A stretch of DNA of 64,000 bases from Rhodospirillales bacterium (GTDB lineage Bacteria; Pseudomonadota; Alphaproteobacteria; Rhodospirillales; Shumkoniaceae). The number at the start of each line of letters is the position of its first letter. The first letter of the stretch is position 1. Shown here in pieces: positions 55,671 to 64,000 of the stretch. The stretch is from positions 62,001 through 126,000 of the forward strand of contig JAHDSF010000022.1 of assembly GCA_018432935.1 (NCBI GenBank), given 5' to 3'. The translations under genes and the position numbers were made by a program. The notes under the pieces were generated by a model. It worked only from the letters and a program-made list of their open reading frames with translations. It did no database searches and was not told the DNA's origin.

Positions 55671-56381
55671 ATGCCGAAACCCCCATGCAGCAGCTCCCTG
55701 AGCGTCCCGGTCAACCGGGGCTCGGTGGTCGTGCTCGTCATGGAGCGGGTCAAGCAGGCCTTGATACGCGGCGAGCTCAAGCCCGGCGACTTCCTCCCCT
55801 CCGAGGCCGAGCTCACGCGAAGCCTGGGGGTGGGCAAATCGAGCGTCCGCGAAGCCATCAAGATGTTGCAGGCGATGGGCATCGTCGAGGTGCGGAGGGG
55901 CCAGGGGACGGTCGTCCGCGACCAGCCGGGAGAGAACGCGCTCAACACCCTGGTCTACCAGCTGACGCTGGCCCGGGGCGTGACCCAGGACGTGCTCGAT
56001 TTCCGCCTGATGTTCGAGCCCGCCTACACCGTATTGGCCATGCACCGGGCCACCAAGCAGGACTACCGTGCCATCCAGGCGACCATCGAACGGTTGGAGG
56101 AGGCCCTGCAGGACAAGGTGCAGAGCGCCCGCCATGATGTCGCCTTCCACCGCGCGATCCTTCATGCGGCCCGCAATCCCATGGTGGTCCGGATCGGCGA
56201 AACCATGCTCGAGATGTTCGAGGCGGCGATCGAGACCTCGATGCGAACGCTGCCGGAGGTCGCCCTCAAGGATCACAAGCAGATCTTCGCTGCCTTCCGC
56301 GCCAAGGACGAGGCCGCGGTGAGGAAGGCCATCGCCGAAAGCTCGCAGAGCTGGGAGCGCTGCCTGACCTACACCGAGTAG
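55671..56381 (+). CDS. GntR-family regulator, FCD domain
   Basis: 236 residues from ATG 55671, 13 bp after the asparaginase stop. Winged HTH with PSEAELTRSLGVGKSSVREAIKMLQ and VRRGQGTVVRD. FCD domain with HDVAFHRAILHAARN and a C-terminal KDHKQIFAAFRAKDEAAV carrying metal-binding Asp/His residues. Not closely similar to the other GntR protein at 46658. It is the last gene of the TRAP-asparaginase unit and is the likely ligand of the palindromes at 51664-51697. Confidence 0.93.
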   Translation: MPKPPCSSSLSVPVNRGSVVVLVMERVKQALIRGELKPGDFLPSEAELTRSLGVGKSSVREAIKMLQAMGIVEVRRGQGTVVRDQPGENALNTLVYQLTLARGVTQDVLDFRLMFEPAYTVLAMHRATKQDYRAIQATIERLEEALQDKVQSARHDVAFHRAILHAARNPMVVRIGETMLEMFEAAIETSMRTLPEVALKDHKQIFAAFRAKDEAAVRKAIAESSQSWERCLTYTE

Positions 56382-56398
56382 GGGCGCGTTTCCATGTC

Positions 56399-58696
56399 TT
56401 ATGATCCCGGTCGCCGGGAGGGCTCGCTCCCATCGCCGGCTGCGCGGAAGGGAAGGACAACCGAGAAGCGGCTTCCCTGGCCGAGGACGCTCTCGACCGA
56501 GAGCCGTCCGCCCATCGCTTCGACCAGCTGCTTGGTGATCGTCAGCCCGAGGCCGGAGCCGCCGTACTTGGCATGCGCCGACTTGCCCGCCTGAACGAAG
56601 CTCTCGAAGATCTGCTGCTGCTGCTCCTCGGCGATCCCGATCCCGGTGTCGATGACCTCGAACCGAACGTCCGGCCCGTTGCAGCGCACCGCCAGGGTGA
56701 CCGAGCCCGCGGGAGTGAACTTGATGGCGTTGCCGATCAGGTTGGTGAGCACCTGCCGGAGCCGGCCGGCGTCGCCGACGACCTTCTCCGGCAGCGTCTC
56801 GTCCAGCTCCAGCGAGAACTCCAGCCCGCTGTCGGCCGCCATGGCGCGCAGCGGAGCCAGCACCACGTCGATTTCGTTCCGCAAAAGAAACGGCCTCCGC
56901 TCGATCTCGATCCGGCCCGCCTCGATCTTCGCCAAGTCGAGGATGTCGTTGACCAGTCCGTTGAGCTGCCAGGCGGCGCGTTTCGAGAGCTCGAGGTATT
57001 CCCGCACCTTGGCCCCGCGGGCGAACAACAGGGCCAGCTCCGCCATTCCGATGATTCCGTTCAGCGGCGTCCGCATCTCGTGCGACATCTTGGCCAGGAA
57101 TTCGCTCTTGGCACGGTTGGCGGCCTCGGCCTGCCGCTTCAGGTCCTCGATCCGTCCTTCCCACGCCTTGCGGTCCGAGATGTCGATCGCCGCCGAGATC
57201 ACCTGCGGCCGCCCTCCCAACATGACCGTCTGCACCGAGGCGAGCAGCGACACCAGGGTCCCGTCCCGCCGGCGGTGGACGATCTCGACCTCCCGGAACC
57301 CGCCCTCCTGCCGCAACAGCTCGGCAAGCTCGGCCTGCCGCTCGGGGTTCGGCCAGACGCCGACCTCGACCGCGGTCTTGCCGACCACCTCGTCGCGGCT
57401 GCAGCCGATCAGCCGCAGCCAGGCGTCATTGACATCGAGGATGCGGCCTGTGGCCAGGCTCGAGAACGTCATCGGGACCGGACACAACCGGAACAGCCCG
57501 CGGAATCGCTCTTCGCTTTCCTGCAGTGCGCTCTCGAACCGCTTGCGGTCGGTGACGTCGTGGACGATCGAGTAGAGCACGGTGCGGCCCTCGAAGGGCA
57601 CCGGTCCGGAGTACACGTCGACGTTTCGGACCGAGCCGTCGGCGAGACGGTGCCGGAACTCGAAATGGCGCTTCTTGCCGGCGCGGGCGTTCGCCATCTC
57701 GCTCTCGACCTCGGGCTGGGTCAGCACGTTGATGTCGCCGATCCGCATGCTCCGCAGGGTTTCGCGCGACCAGCCGTAGAAGCGCGCGGCCGCGGGGTTG
57801 GCGTCGAGGATGGCGCCGTCGGCATCGATCACCAGCAGGACGGCGTGGTTCTCCTCGAACAGGGCGCGAAACCTCTCCTCGCTTTGCCGTAGCGCCTCTT
57901 GCGCCTCCTTGCGGTCGCTGATATCGCGCACCACGGCCCACATGGCGCGGGGCCGCCCCGCGGCGTCGGTGGACAGAATGGTCCGCAGCTCCACCGGGAG
58001 GATGGTCCCGTCCTTGCGCCGGTACTCCTTCTCGTAGAGGTCGGAATAGCCGCGCCGCAGGATCTGCTCCCGCACGATCCCGGCCTCCATGTCGTGCCAG
58101 CGCTCCGGCGTCAGCTCCGGATACGTGAGCGCCCGCAGTTCCTCGGCCGGATACCCCAGCATCGCACAGAAGAGGTCGTTGAAGTCGATGATGCGCCCGT
58201 CCATGTCGACCTGCACGAAGGGATCGCGCAGGCTTTCATGGAGCAGGCGGTAGCGGGCCTCCGATTCGCGGAGCGCCTCCTCGGTCCGCTTCCGTTCGCT
58301 GATGTCGCGCAGCGCGATCACGATGCATGGCGTCCCCTCGATTTCGACCAGCCGCGCGGCCGCCAGCACCGTCGCCGAGCTGCCATCGCTCCTGCGCAGC
58401 GTCGCCTCGTAGTCGGCGACCTGCCCGGCCTGCCGCAACGCCGCCACGAAGCGGGCTCGCTGCCCGGAATCCAGGAAGCCGGCATCGACGCTGGTGCGGC
58501 CGATCAGCTCGTGCTTGGGAATGCCGATCAGCCGTGCGCAGGCGTCGTTCGTTTCGATGACGAGCCCATCGTCGAGACGGGAAATGATGATCGGCTCCGG
58601 CGACAGCTCGAACAGGATGCGGAACTTGTCGGAACAGTCCCGCATCTCTCGGTCGCTCGGCAATCGTTCAGTCGGCGAAGGCGGCTTTTCCACCAC
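56399..58696 (-). CDS. Soluble histidine kinase with four PAS domains
   Basis: 765 residues with a GTG start (MVEKPPSPTERLPSDREM); start uncertain. Four PAS/PAC units at about 22-135, 145-262, 270-382 and 392-510 (each ending in a D-(I/V)-(S/T)-(D/E)-R-K motif), then HisKA with phospho-acceptor His539 in FLAKMSHEMRTPLNG, and the HATPase with N-box NLIGNAIKFTPAG, DTGIGIAEEQ and GGSGLGLTI. No membrane segments, no receiver domain, and no response-regulator gene adjacent. It is an orphan cytoplasmic sensor kinase. It converges with the GntR gene 18 bp away. Confidence 0.93.
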   Translation of the reverse strand: MVEKPPSPTERLPSDREMRDCSDKFRILFELSPEPIIISRLDDGLVIETNDACARLIGIPKHELIGRTSVDAGFLDSGQRARFVAALRQAGQVADYEATLRRSDGSSATVLAAARLVEIEGTPCIVIALRDISERKRTEEALRESEARYRLLHESLRDPFVQVDMDGRIIDFNDLFCAMLGYPAEELRALTYPELTPERWHDMEAGIVREQILRRGYSDLYEKEYRRKDGTILPVELRTILSTDAAGRPRAMWAVVRDISDRKEAQEALRQSEERFRALFEENHAVLLVIDADGAILDANPAAARFYGWSRETLRSMRIGDINVLTQPEVESEMANARAGKKRHFEFRHRLADGSVRNVDVYSGPVPFEGRTVLYSIVHDVTDRKRFESALQESEERFRGLFRLCPVPMTFSSLATGRILDVNDAWLRLIGCSRDEVVGKTAVEVGVWPNPERQAELAELLRQEGGFREVEIVHRRRDGTLVSLLASVQTVMLGGRPQVISAAIDISDRKAWEGRIEDLKRQAEAANRAKSEFLAKMSHEMRTPLNGIIGMAELALLFARGAKVREYLELSKRAAWQLNGLVNDILDLAKIEAGRIEIERRPFLLRNEIDVVLAPLRAMAADSGLEFSLELDETLPEKVVGDAGRLRQVLTNLIGNAIKFTPAGSVTLAVRCNGPDVRFEVIDTGIGIAEEQQQQIFESFVQAGKSAHAKYGGSGLGLTITKQLVEAMGGRLSVESVLGQGSRFSVVLPFRAAGDGSEPSRRPGS

Positions 58697-58801
58697 GTGT
58701 CATGGCAGGAATGATTGGCGATCTGCGCCGGCACTAGATCAAGGATCGCGGCCTTTCGTCAAGAACGTCCTGCGACGCGGCCGCAACGGCCCGTGCCGCG
58801 G

Positions 58802-61486
58802 CTATTTCAGCATGCCTTTCAGCCGGTACAGCGCCTCCAGCGCCTCGCGGGGGCTGAGCTCGTCGGGCTGAAGAGCGGAAAGCGCCTCCTCGACCGGGGA
58901 AGGACCTAGCGTCATCGGCGCCGCCTCGACCTTGCGGACCGCGGCGGCGAACAGGGGCAGGTCGTCGGCGAGCTTGGTCAGCGCCGACGACTGTTCGCCC
59001 TGTTCCAGCGTCGCCAGCACCTCCTCGGCGCGGGCGACCACCGCCGGCGGAAGCCCGGCGAGGCGGCCGACGTGGATGCCGTACGAGCGATCGGCGGAAC
59101 CGGGCCCGACTTCGTGCAGAAACACCACCTCGCCCTGCCATTCCTTGACCCGCATGCCGTGGCAGGCCATCGCCGGCAGGCGGGCGGCCAGCGCCGTCAG
59201 CTCGTGGTAATGGGTGGCGAACAGGGCACGGCAGCGGTTGACCTCGGCCAAATGCTCGACCACCGCCCAGGCGATCGACAACCCGTCGAAGGTGGCGGTG
59301 CCGCGGCCGATCTCGTCCAGGATCACCAGCGCCCGCGGCCCGGCCTGGTTCAGGATGCCCGCCGTCTCGACCATCTCGACCATGAAGGTGGAGCGGCCGC
59401 GGGCGAGGTCGTCGGCCGCGCCGACCCGCGAGAACAGACGGTCGACGATGCCGAGCCGGGCCGATCTGGCCGGCACGTACGAGCCCATCTGGGCGAGGAT
59501 GGCGATCAGCGCGTTCTGGCGCAGGAACGTGCTTTTGCCGGCCATGTTGGGCCCGGTCAGCAGCCACAGCCGGCTGTCGTCGCCGAGCACGCAGTCGTTG
59601 CCGACGAAGGCCGGCTGGCCGGCATCGGCAAGCGCCGCCTCCACCACCGGATGACGGCCTTTCTCGATCGCGAATCCGGTACCCGCGTCGAGCACCGGGC
59701 GGCAATAGCTGCGCTCGACCGCCACCTCGGCCAGCCCGGCAGCGACGTCGAGGGCGGCCAGTGCCGTGGCCGCCTGCGCGATCTCCTCGGCCCGCGCCTG
59801 GGCGGTCCGCCACAGCCGCTCGAAAATCTCGGCTTCCAGCGCCAGCGCCTGGTCGGCGGCCCGCGCGATGCGGTTCTCCAGCTCGCCCAGTTCGACGGTC
59901 GCGTAGCGCACCGCGTTGGCCATGCCCTGGCGCTGGATGAACACCGCCGCCGGCATCCTCTCGGCCTGCTTGGCCGGTACCTCGACGTGGTAGCCAAGCA
60001 GGTTGTTGTGGCGGATCTTGAGGGTCGTGATGCCCGTTTCGCGAACGTAACGGTCCTGCAGCTCGGCGACCAGGCGGCGGCTTTCGTCGCGCAGCATGCG
60101 CAGCTCGTCGAGGCGCGTCTCGTAGCCGGCAGCGACGAAGCCGCCATCGCGCGCGGCGAGCGGGGGCTCCGGCACCAGGGCGCGATCGTACTCGCCGACC
60201 AGGGACGCGTGATCGCCCAGCTCTGCGGCGGCTTCGGCGATCCCCTTCGGCTGGCCTTCGGCGCGGGCGGCGCCCAGGGTCTCGCGCAAAGCCCCGGCGG
60301 TTCGCAGGCCCTCGCGCACCGCCGCCAGGTCGCGCGGCCCGCCGCGCCCAACCCCCAGCCGCGACATCGCCCGCTCGATGTCCGGGCAGGCCTTCAGCGC
60401 CTCGCGCACCGCCTCGCGCATGTGGGCGAACTCGGCGAAATAGGTGACGGCGTCGAGACGGTCGTCAATGGCGGCAGCGTCGGTCAGCGGCGCCGCCAGG
60501 CGTGCCCGCAGCAGGCGGGCGCCGGCCCCGGTCAGGGTGCGATCGATGACGCCGAGCAGACAGCCGCGGCGATCCCCGGACAACGATTCCGTCAGCTCCA
60601 GGTTGCGCCGGGTGGCGGCGTCCATTTCCATCACGCCATCGGTACCCAGTCGGCGCGGCCGGCCGATGCACGGCAGATGTCCGCGCTGCGTCAGGTTGAC
60701 GTAGTCGACCAGGGTCCCTGCCGCCGACAGCTCGGCCCGCGAGAAGCCGCCGAAGCCGTCGAGGGCTCCGACCCCGTACAGCGCCTCCAGCCGGCGGCGG
60801 CCGTTCTCGCTGTCGAACCGGCTGGCGGGCAGGGGCGACAGGCGGTCGCGCCAGTCGCGCAGGGTCTCGGCCAGGTCGGTGCGCTGCAGCAGGCGGTCTG
60901 CGATCAGGATCTCGCCCGGCTCGATGCGGGCCAGCGCCGCCGCCACTGCCGGCGCCGCGATGGCCTGGGTCACGAACCCCCCGGTCGAGACGTCGAGCCA
61001 GGCCAGGCCGAGCGAACGCTCGGCCTCCGCCAGCGCCGCCAGCCAGTTGGAGCGTCGCGCGTCGAGCAGCGAGTCCTCGGTGATGGTGCCGGGGGTGACG
61101 ATGCGGACGGTGTCGCGTTTGACCACCGCCTTGCCGCCGCGCTTGCGCGCCTCCGCCGGGTCCTCGAGCTGCTCGCACACCGCCACCTTGAAGCCCTTGC
61201 GGATAAGGCGGGCGAGATAGGCCTCATGGGCATGCACGGGGACGCCGCACATCGGGATGTCCTCGCCCAGGTGCTTGCCCCGCTTGGTCAGAGCGATGTC
61301 CAGGGCCGCCGCCGCCCTGACCGCGTCCTCGAAGAACATCTCGTAGAAGTCGCCCATCCGGTAGAACAGGATGGCGTCCGGGTTGTCCCGCTTGATCGCC
61401 AGATACTGAGCCATCAGCGGCGTCACCGTGCCGGGAACTTCCGGCGCGGCGGCGGCGGTCGCGGCGATGTCGGTCTCGTGCGGCAC
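58802..61486 (-). CDS. mutS: DNA mismatch repair protein MutS
   Basis: 894 residues with a GTG start ([13 protein letters not shown]). Mismatch-recognition domain I carries [16 protein letters not shown] (Phe-x-Glu region), domain V the ATPase with Walker [17 protein letters not shown], Walker [18 protein letters not shown] and [12 protein letters not shown]-terminal dimerisation helices end [28 protein letters not shown]. Full length. Divergent from maeB across 208 bp. Confidence 0.98.
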   Translation of the reverse strand: MPHETDIAATAAAAPEVPGTVTPLMAQYLAIKRDNPDAILFYRMGDFYEMFFEDAVRAAAALDIALTKRGKHLGEDIPMCGVPVHAHEAYLARLIRKGFKVAVCEQLEDPAEARKRGGKAVVKRDTVRIVTPGTITEDSLLDARRSNWLAALAEAERSLGLAWLDVSTGGFVTQAIAAPAVAAALARIEPGEILIADRLLQRTDLAETLRDWRDRLSPLPASRFDSENGRRRLEALYGVGALDGFGGFSRAELSAAGTLVDYVNLTQRGHLPCIGRPRRLGTDGVMEMDAATRRNLELTESLSGDRRGCLLGVIDRTLTGAGARLLRARLAAPLTDAAAIDDRLDAVTYFAEFAHMREAVREALKACPDIERAMSRLGVGRGGPRDLAAVREGLRTAGALRETLGAARAEGQPKGIAEAAAELGDHASLVGEYDRALVPEPPLAARDGGFVAAGYETRLDELRMLRDESRRLVAELQDRYVRETGITTLKIRHNNLLGYHVEVPAKQAERMPAAVFIQRQGMANAVRYATVELGELENRIARAADQALALEAEIFERLWRTAQARAEEIAQAATALAALDVAAGLAEVAVERSYCRPVLDAGTGFAIEKGRHPVVEAALADAGQPAFVGNDCVLGDDSRLWLLTGPNMAGKSTFLRQNALIAILAQMGSYVPARSARLGIVDRLFSRVGAADDLARGRSTFMVEMVETAGILNQAGPRALVILDEIGRGTATFDGLSIAWAVVEHLAEVNRCRALFATHYHELTALAARLPAMACHGMRVKEWQGEVVFLHEVGPGSADRSYGIHVGRLAGLPPAVVARAEEVLATLEQGEQSSALTKLADDLPLFAAAVRKVEAAPMTLGPSPVEEALSALQPDELSPREALEALYRLKGMLK

Positions 61487-61693
61487 GGGCGTCAGGTTCG
61501 ATGTTGCGCCGGCACCATAGCACGGAAGGAACGGTGGCGCGTCCGCCCTTTTGCCGCCGCCACAACGACTGGTTTCGGTTCCGTTGCCGCCCCAATAGTC
61601 CTACAATACGCGCGCCTTCTCCGCCGCCCGGCGGACCCGAGCCACCCATCAGGAAACGTCCGACCGGACCACGGTCCAAACAGGGGATCCACC

Positions 61694-63967
61694 ATGGATG
61701 AACACTCCAACGAAGCCATCAGCCGCGAAGCTTTGCTCATGCACGCTTCGGGGCGCCCGGGCAAGATCGAGATCCACCCGACCAAGCCGCTGACCACCCA
61801 GCGGGACCTCTCGCTCGCATACTCGCCCGGGGTCGCGGCTCCCTGCCTCGCGATCCACGCCGATCCCGACAAGGTCTACGACTACACCAACAAGAGCAAC
61901 ATGGTGGCCGTGGTCTCGAACGGCACCGCCGTGCTCGGCCTCGGCAACCTCGGGGCCCTCGGCGGCAAGCCGGTGATGGAAGGCAAGGCGGTCCTGTTCA
62001 AGCGCTTCGCCGACGTCGACGCGATCGACCTCTGCATCGACACCCAGGACGTCGACGAGATCGTCAACTGCGTGCGCTTCCTGGCGCCCAGCTTCGGCGG
62101 CATCAACCTCGAAGACATCAAGGCGCCGGAATGCTTCATGGTCGAGCAGCGGCTGCGCGAGCTGATGCCGATCCCGGTCTTTCACGACGACCAGCACGGC
62201 ACCGCGATCATCGCTTCGGCGGGGCTGCTGAACGGGCTCGACCTCACCGGACGCGACATCAAGAAGGTGAAGATGGTCGTCAACGGCGCCGGGGCCTCGG
62301 CGGTCGCCTGCGTCGAGCTGTTCAAGAAGCTTGGCCTGCCGCACAACAACGTCATCATGTGCGATACCAAGGGGGTCATCTACGAGGGCCGCACCGAGGG
62401 CATGAACCAGTGGAAATCGGCCCATGCGGTGAAGACCAAGGCCCGTACCCTGGCCGAAGCCGCCGAGGGCGCCGACATCCTGGTCGGACTGTCGGCCAAG
62501 GGCGCCTTCACCCGGGAGATGATCAAGGCGATGACCGCAAGGCCGCTGATCTTCGCAATGGCCAATCCCGATCCCGAGATCACGCCGGAAGAGGTGCGCG
62601 AGGTGCGCGCCGACGCCATCGTTGCCACCGGGCGGTCCGATTATCCGAACCAGATCAACAACGTGCTGGGCTTCCCCTACATCTTCCGCGGCGCCCTCGA
62701 CGTGCGGGCGAAGACGATCAACGACGAGATGAAGCTGGCGGCCGCCCGCGCCCTGGCCAAGCTGGCCCGCGAGGACGTGCCGGACGAGGTGGCCCGCGCC
62801 TACGCCGGGCGCCGGCTCCAGTTCGGGCCCGAGTACATCATTCCGGCACCGTTCGACCCGCGTCTGATCTGGGCCATCCCCTCGGCGGTCGCCAAGGCGG
62901 CGATGGATTCGGGCGTGGCGGGAAAGCCGATCGAGAATTTCCAGGCCTATCACGCCCAGCTCAGCGCCCGCCTCGACCCCACCGCCGGCAGCATGCAGGC
63001 GATCTTCGAGACCGTGCGCAACAACCCGAAGCGGGTCGTCTTCGCCGAGGGCGAGGAGGAGAAAAGCATCCGCGCGGCGCTCGCGTTCCGCGCCGCCGGC
63101 TACGGCACCCCGGTCCTGATCGGCCGCGAGGAGCAGGTGCTGGAAACGATGCGCCGCATGGGCCTTTCCACCGAGGAGAAGCTCGAGGTCCGCTTCTCCC
63201 GCACCGACAAGAATGCCAAGTACTATGCCGACTGGCTGTACAAGAAGCTGCAGCGGCGCGGCTACCTGCAGCGCGACTGCGTGCGCATGGTCAACCAGGA
63301 CCGCAACATCTTCGGCGCCTGCATGGTGGCCCTGCGCGACGCCGACGCCCTGGTCACCGGACTGACGCGCAACTACTACGAGGCGTTGGACCAGGTGACC
63401 ACCGTGCTGGATGCGCGGCCCAACGAGCGCATCTTCGGGCTGTCGATCATGATCGCCCACGGCCGCACCATCTTCCTCGCCGACACCGCCGTCCACGAGC
63501 TGCCGCAGCCAGAGCAGCTGGCCGACTTCGCGGTCTGCACGGCCCAGGTGGCGCGGCGTTTCGGCCACGAGCCGAGGGTGGCGCTGATCTCGTTCTCCAA
63601 CTTCGGCGCCCCCGACCTGCCGCGCTCCCAGCTGGTCCGCGATGCGGTGGGCATCCTCGACCGCCGCAAGGTCGATTTCGCCTACGACGGCGAAATGGGG
63701 GTCGATGTCGCCCTCAACCAGGAGCTGAAGCAGCTCTACCCGTTCTGCCGCCTGTCGATGCCCGCCAACGTGCTGATCATGCCCGGCCTGCACAGCGCCA
63801 ACGTGGCGACCAAGCTGATGCAGAACCTGGGCGGCGGCACCGTCATCGGGCCGCTGCTGATGGGCCTGTCGCGGCCGGCGCAGATCCTGAATCAGGGCGC
63901 CACCGTGTCGGACATCGTCAACACCGCGGCCCTGGCCGCCCATGAGGCGATCCGACTGCGCGAGTAG
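61694..63967 (+). CDS. maeB: NADP-dependent malic enzyme (malic enzyme fused to phosphotransacetylase-like domain)
   Basis: 757 residues from ATG 61694 (MDEHSNEAISREALLMHA). Oxidatively decarboxylates malate to pyruvate. The malic enzyme part (1-430) has YSPGVAAPCLAI, the metal-binding FHDDQHGTAII and the nucleotide motif VVNGAGASAVACVELF; a C-terminal phosphotransacetylase-like domain (about 440-757) is typical of large MaeB proteins, where it acts as an acetyl-CoA-sensitive regulator. Upstream frame is open over antisense mutS, but this ATG matches the family. Complete within the window. Confidence 0.98.
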   Translation: MDEHSNEAISREALLMHASGRPGKIEIHPTKPLTTQRDLSLAYSPGVAAPCLAIHADPDKVYDYTNKSNMVAVVSNGTAVLGLGNLGALGGKPVMEGKAVLFKRFADVDAIDLCIDTQDVDEIVNCVRFLAPSFGGINLEDIKAPECFMVEQRLRELMPIPVFHDDQHGTAIIASAGLLNGLDLTGRDIKKVKMVVNGAGASAVACVELFKKLGLPHNNVIMCDTKGVIYEGRTEGMNQWKSAHAVKTKARTLAEAAEGADILVGLSAKGAFTREMIKAMTARPLIFAMANPDPEITPEEVREVRADAIVATGRSDYPNQINNVLGFPYIFRGALDVRAKTINDEMKLAAARALAKLAREDVPDEVARAYAGRRLQFGPEYIIPAPFDPRLIWAIPSAVAKAAMDSGVAGKPIENFQAYHAQLSARLDPTAGSMQAIFETVRNNPKRVVFAEGEEEKSIRAALAFRAAGYGTPVLIGREEQVLETMRRMGLSTEEKLEVRFSRTDKNAKYYADWLYKKLQRRGYLQRDCVRMVNQDRNIFGACMVALRDADALVTGLTRNYYEALDQVTTVLDARPNERIFGLSIMIAHGRTIFLADTAVHELPQPEQLADFAVCTAQVARRFGHEPRVALISFSNFGAPDLPRSQLVRDAVGILDRRKVDFAYDGEMGVDVALNQELKQLYPFCRLSMPANVLIMPGLHSANVATKLMQNLGGGTVIGPLLMGLSRPAQILNQGATVSDIVNTAALAAHEAIRLRE

Positions 63968-64000
63968 GGTGGACCGCCGCCATCGGGGCCCGCCGCCGGA

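Noticed and set aside
59072-61693. Very long plus-strand frame running antisense to mutS and into maeB (1631 codons in total)
   Set aside because: The antisense part has the Arg/His/Gly-rich composition of a GC-rich shadow frame and shows no known domain; MutS on the other strand is unmistakable. Only the maeB part is real.

Overview
The window is a GC-rich bacterial chromosome segment that reads as an alphaproteobacterium, most likely from the Rhodospirillales/Azospirillales side. The evidence is the protein sequences (DnaK, DnaJ, DapB, GlnD, MutS, MaeB), the tandem arrangement of TRAP and tripartite tricarboxylate transporters, and the heavy use of GC-rich overlapping genes with GTG and TTG starts. 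No rRNA, tRNA, CRISPR array or prophage was seen. Almost all very long open frames antisense to real genes are GC artefacts and were left out.

Layout. 1-293: 5' part of an ion-channel gene running off the left edge. 500-1447: DUF1848 protein. 1617-5732: dnaK-dnaJ-dapB. 5699-6773 (minus): a tiny DUF1127 gene coupled to an Ada-like regulator/methyltransferase. 6874-9223: nth, nhaA and a DUF465-like gene. 9340-11215: an OxyR-like LysR regulator and a tandem universal stress protein. 11335-14125 (minus): lipoprotein, bactofilin, EI24-family membrane protein and alpha/beta hydrolase. 14269-17137: PfkB sugar/nucleoside kinase and typA. 17276-18424 (minus): a peroxiredoxin-AhpD pair. 18792-22612: an ABC importer (binding protein, fused permease, ATPase) preceded by a Pho-box-like site and carrying a perfect 32-bp inverted repeat over the permease start. 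22650-26138: a convergent envelope-glycan block (two GT9 glycosyltransferases, a methyltransferase, a DUF6165 protein). 26296-30512: ampG, macro domain protein, a small unknown, and gmhA-hldE for ADP-heptose. 30769-34746: small unknown, HpcH/HpaI aldolase, TerC-like protein, dodecin, universal stress protein, ferredoxin and trmL.

34751-41449 is a self-contained catabolic locus: a LacI regulator diverges, over two near-identical palindromes, from an IlvD/Edd sugar-acid dehydratase, an HpcH/HpaI aldolase and tctCBA. The simplest reading is uptake of an acidic sugar, dehydration to a 2-keto-3-deoxy acid and cleavage to pyruvate plus an aldehyde. 41523-42893 is a protoporphyrinogen oxidase, followed by an orphan 43-residue chemoreceptor tail and then glnD.

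45892-58696 lies between glnD and mutS, which are usually close in related genomes. It holds an isochorismatase-type hydrolase, a GntR-MBL hydrolase-TRAP transporter unit, a monooxygenase-fold protein, a second TRAP transporter followed by an L-asparaginase and another GntR regulator, and an orphan four-PAS histidine kinase. It looks like an accessory island for carboxylate/amide scavenging, with a possible insertion-sequence end at its left side. mutS and the divergent maeB close the window.

The most interesting accessory material is the two regulator-transporter-enzyme modules (LacI/TctABC and GntR/TRAP-asparaginase), the repeat that supplies the start of an ABC permease, the Pho-box-like site, and an OxyR-like protein lacking the peroxide-reactive cysteine.
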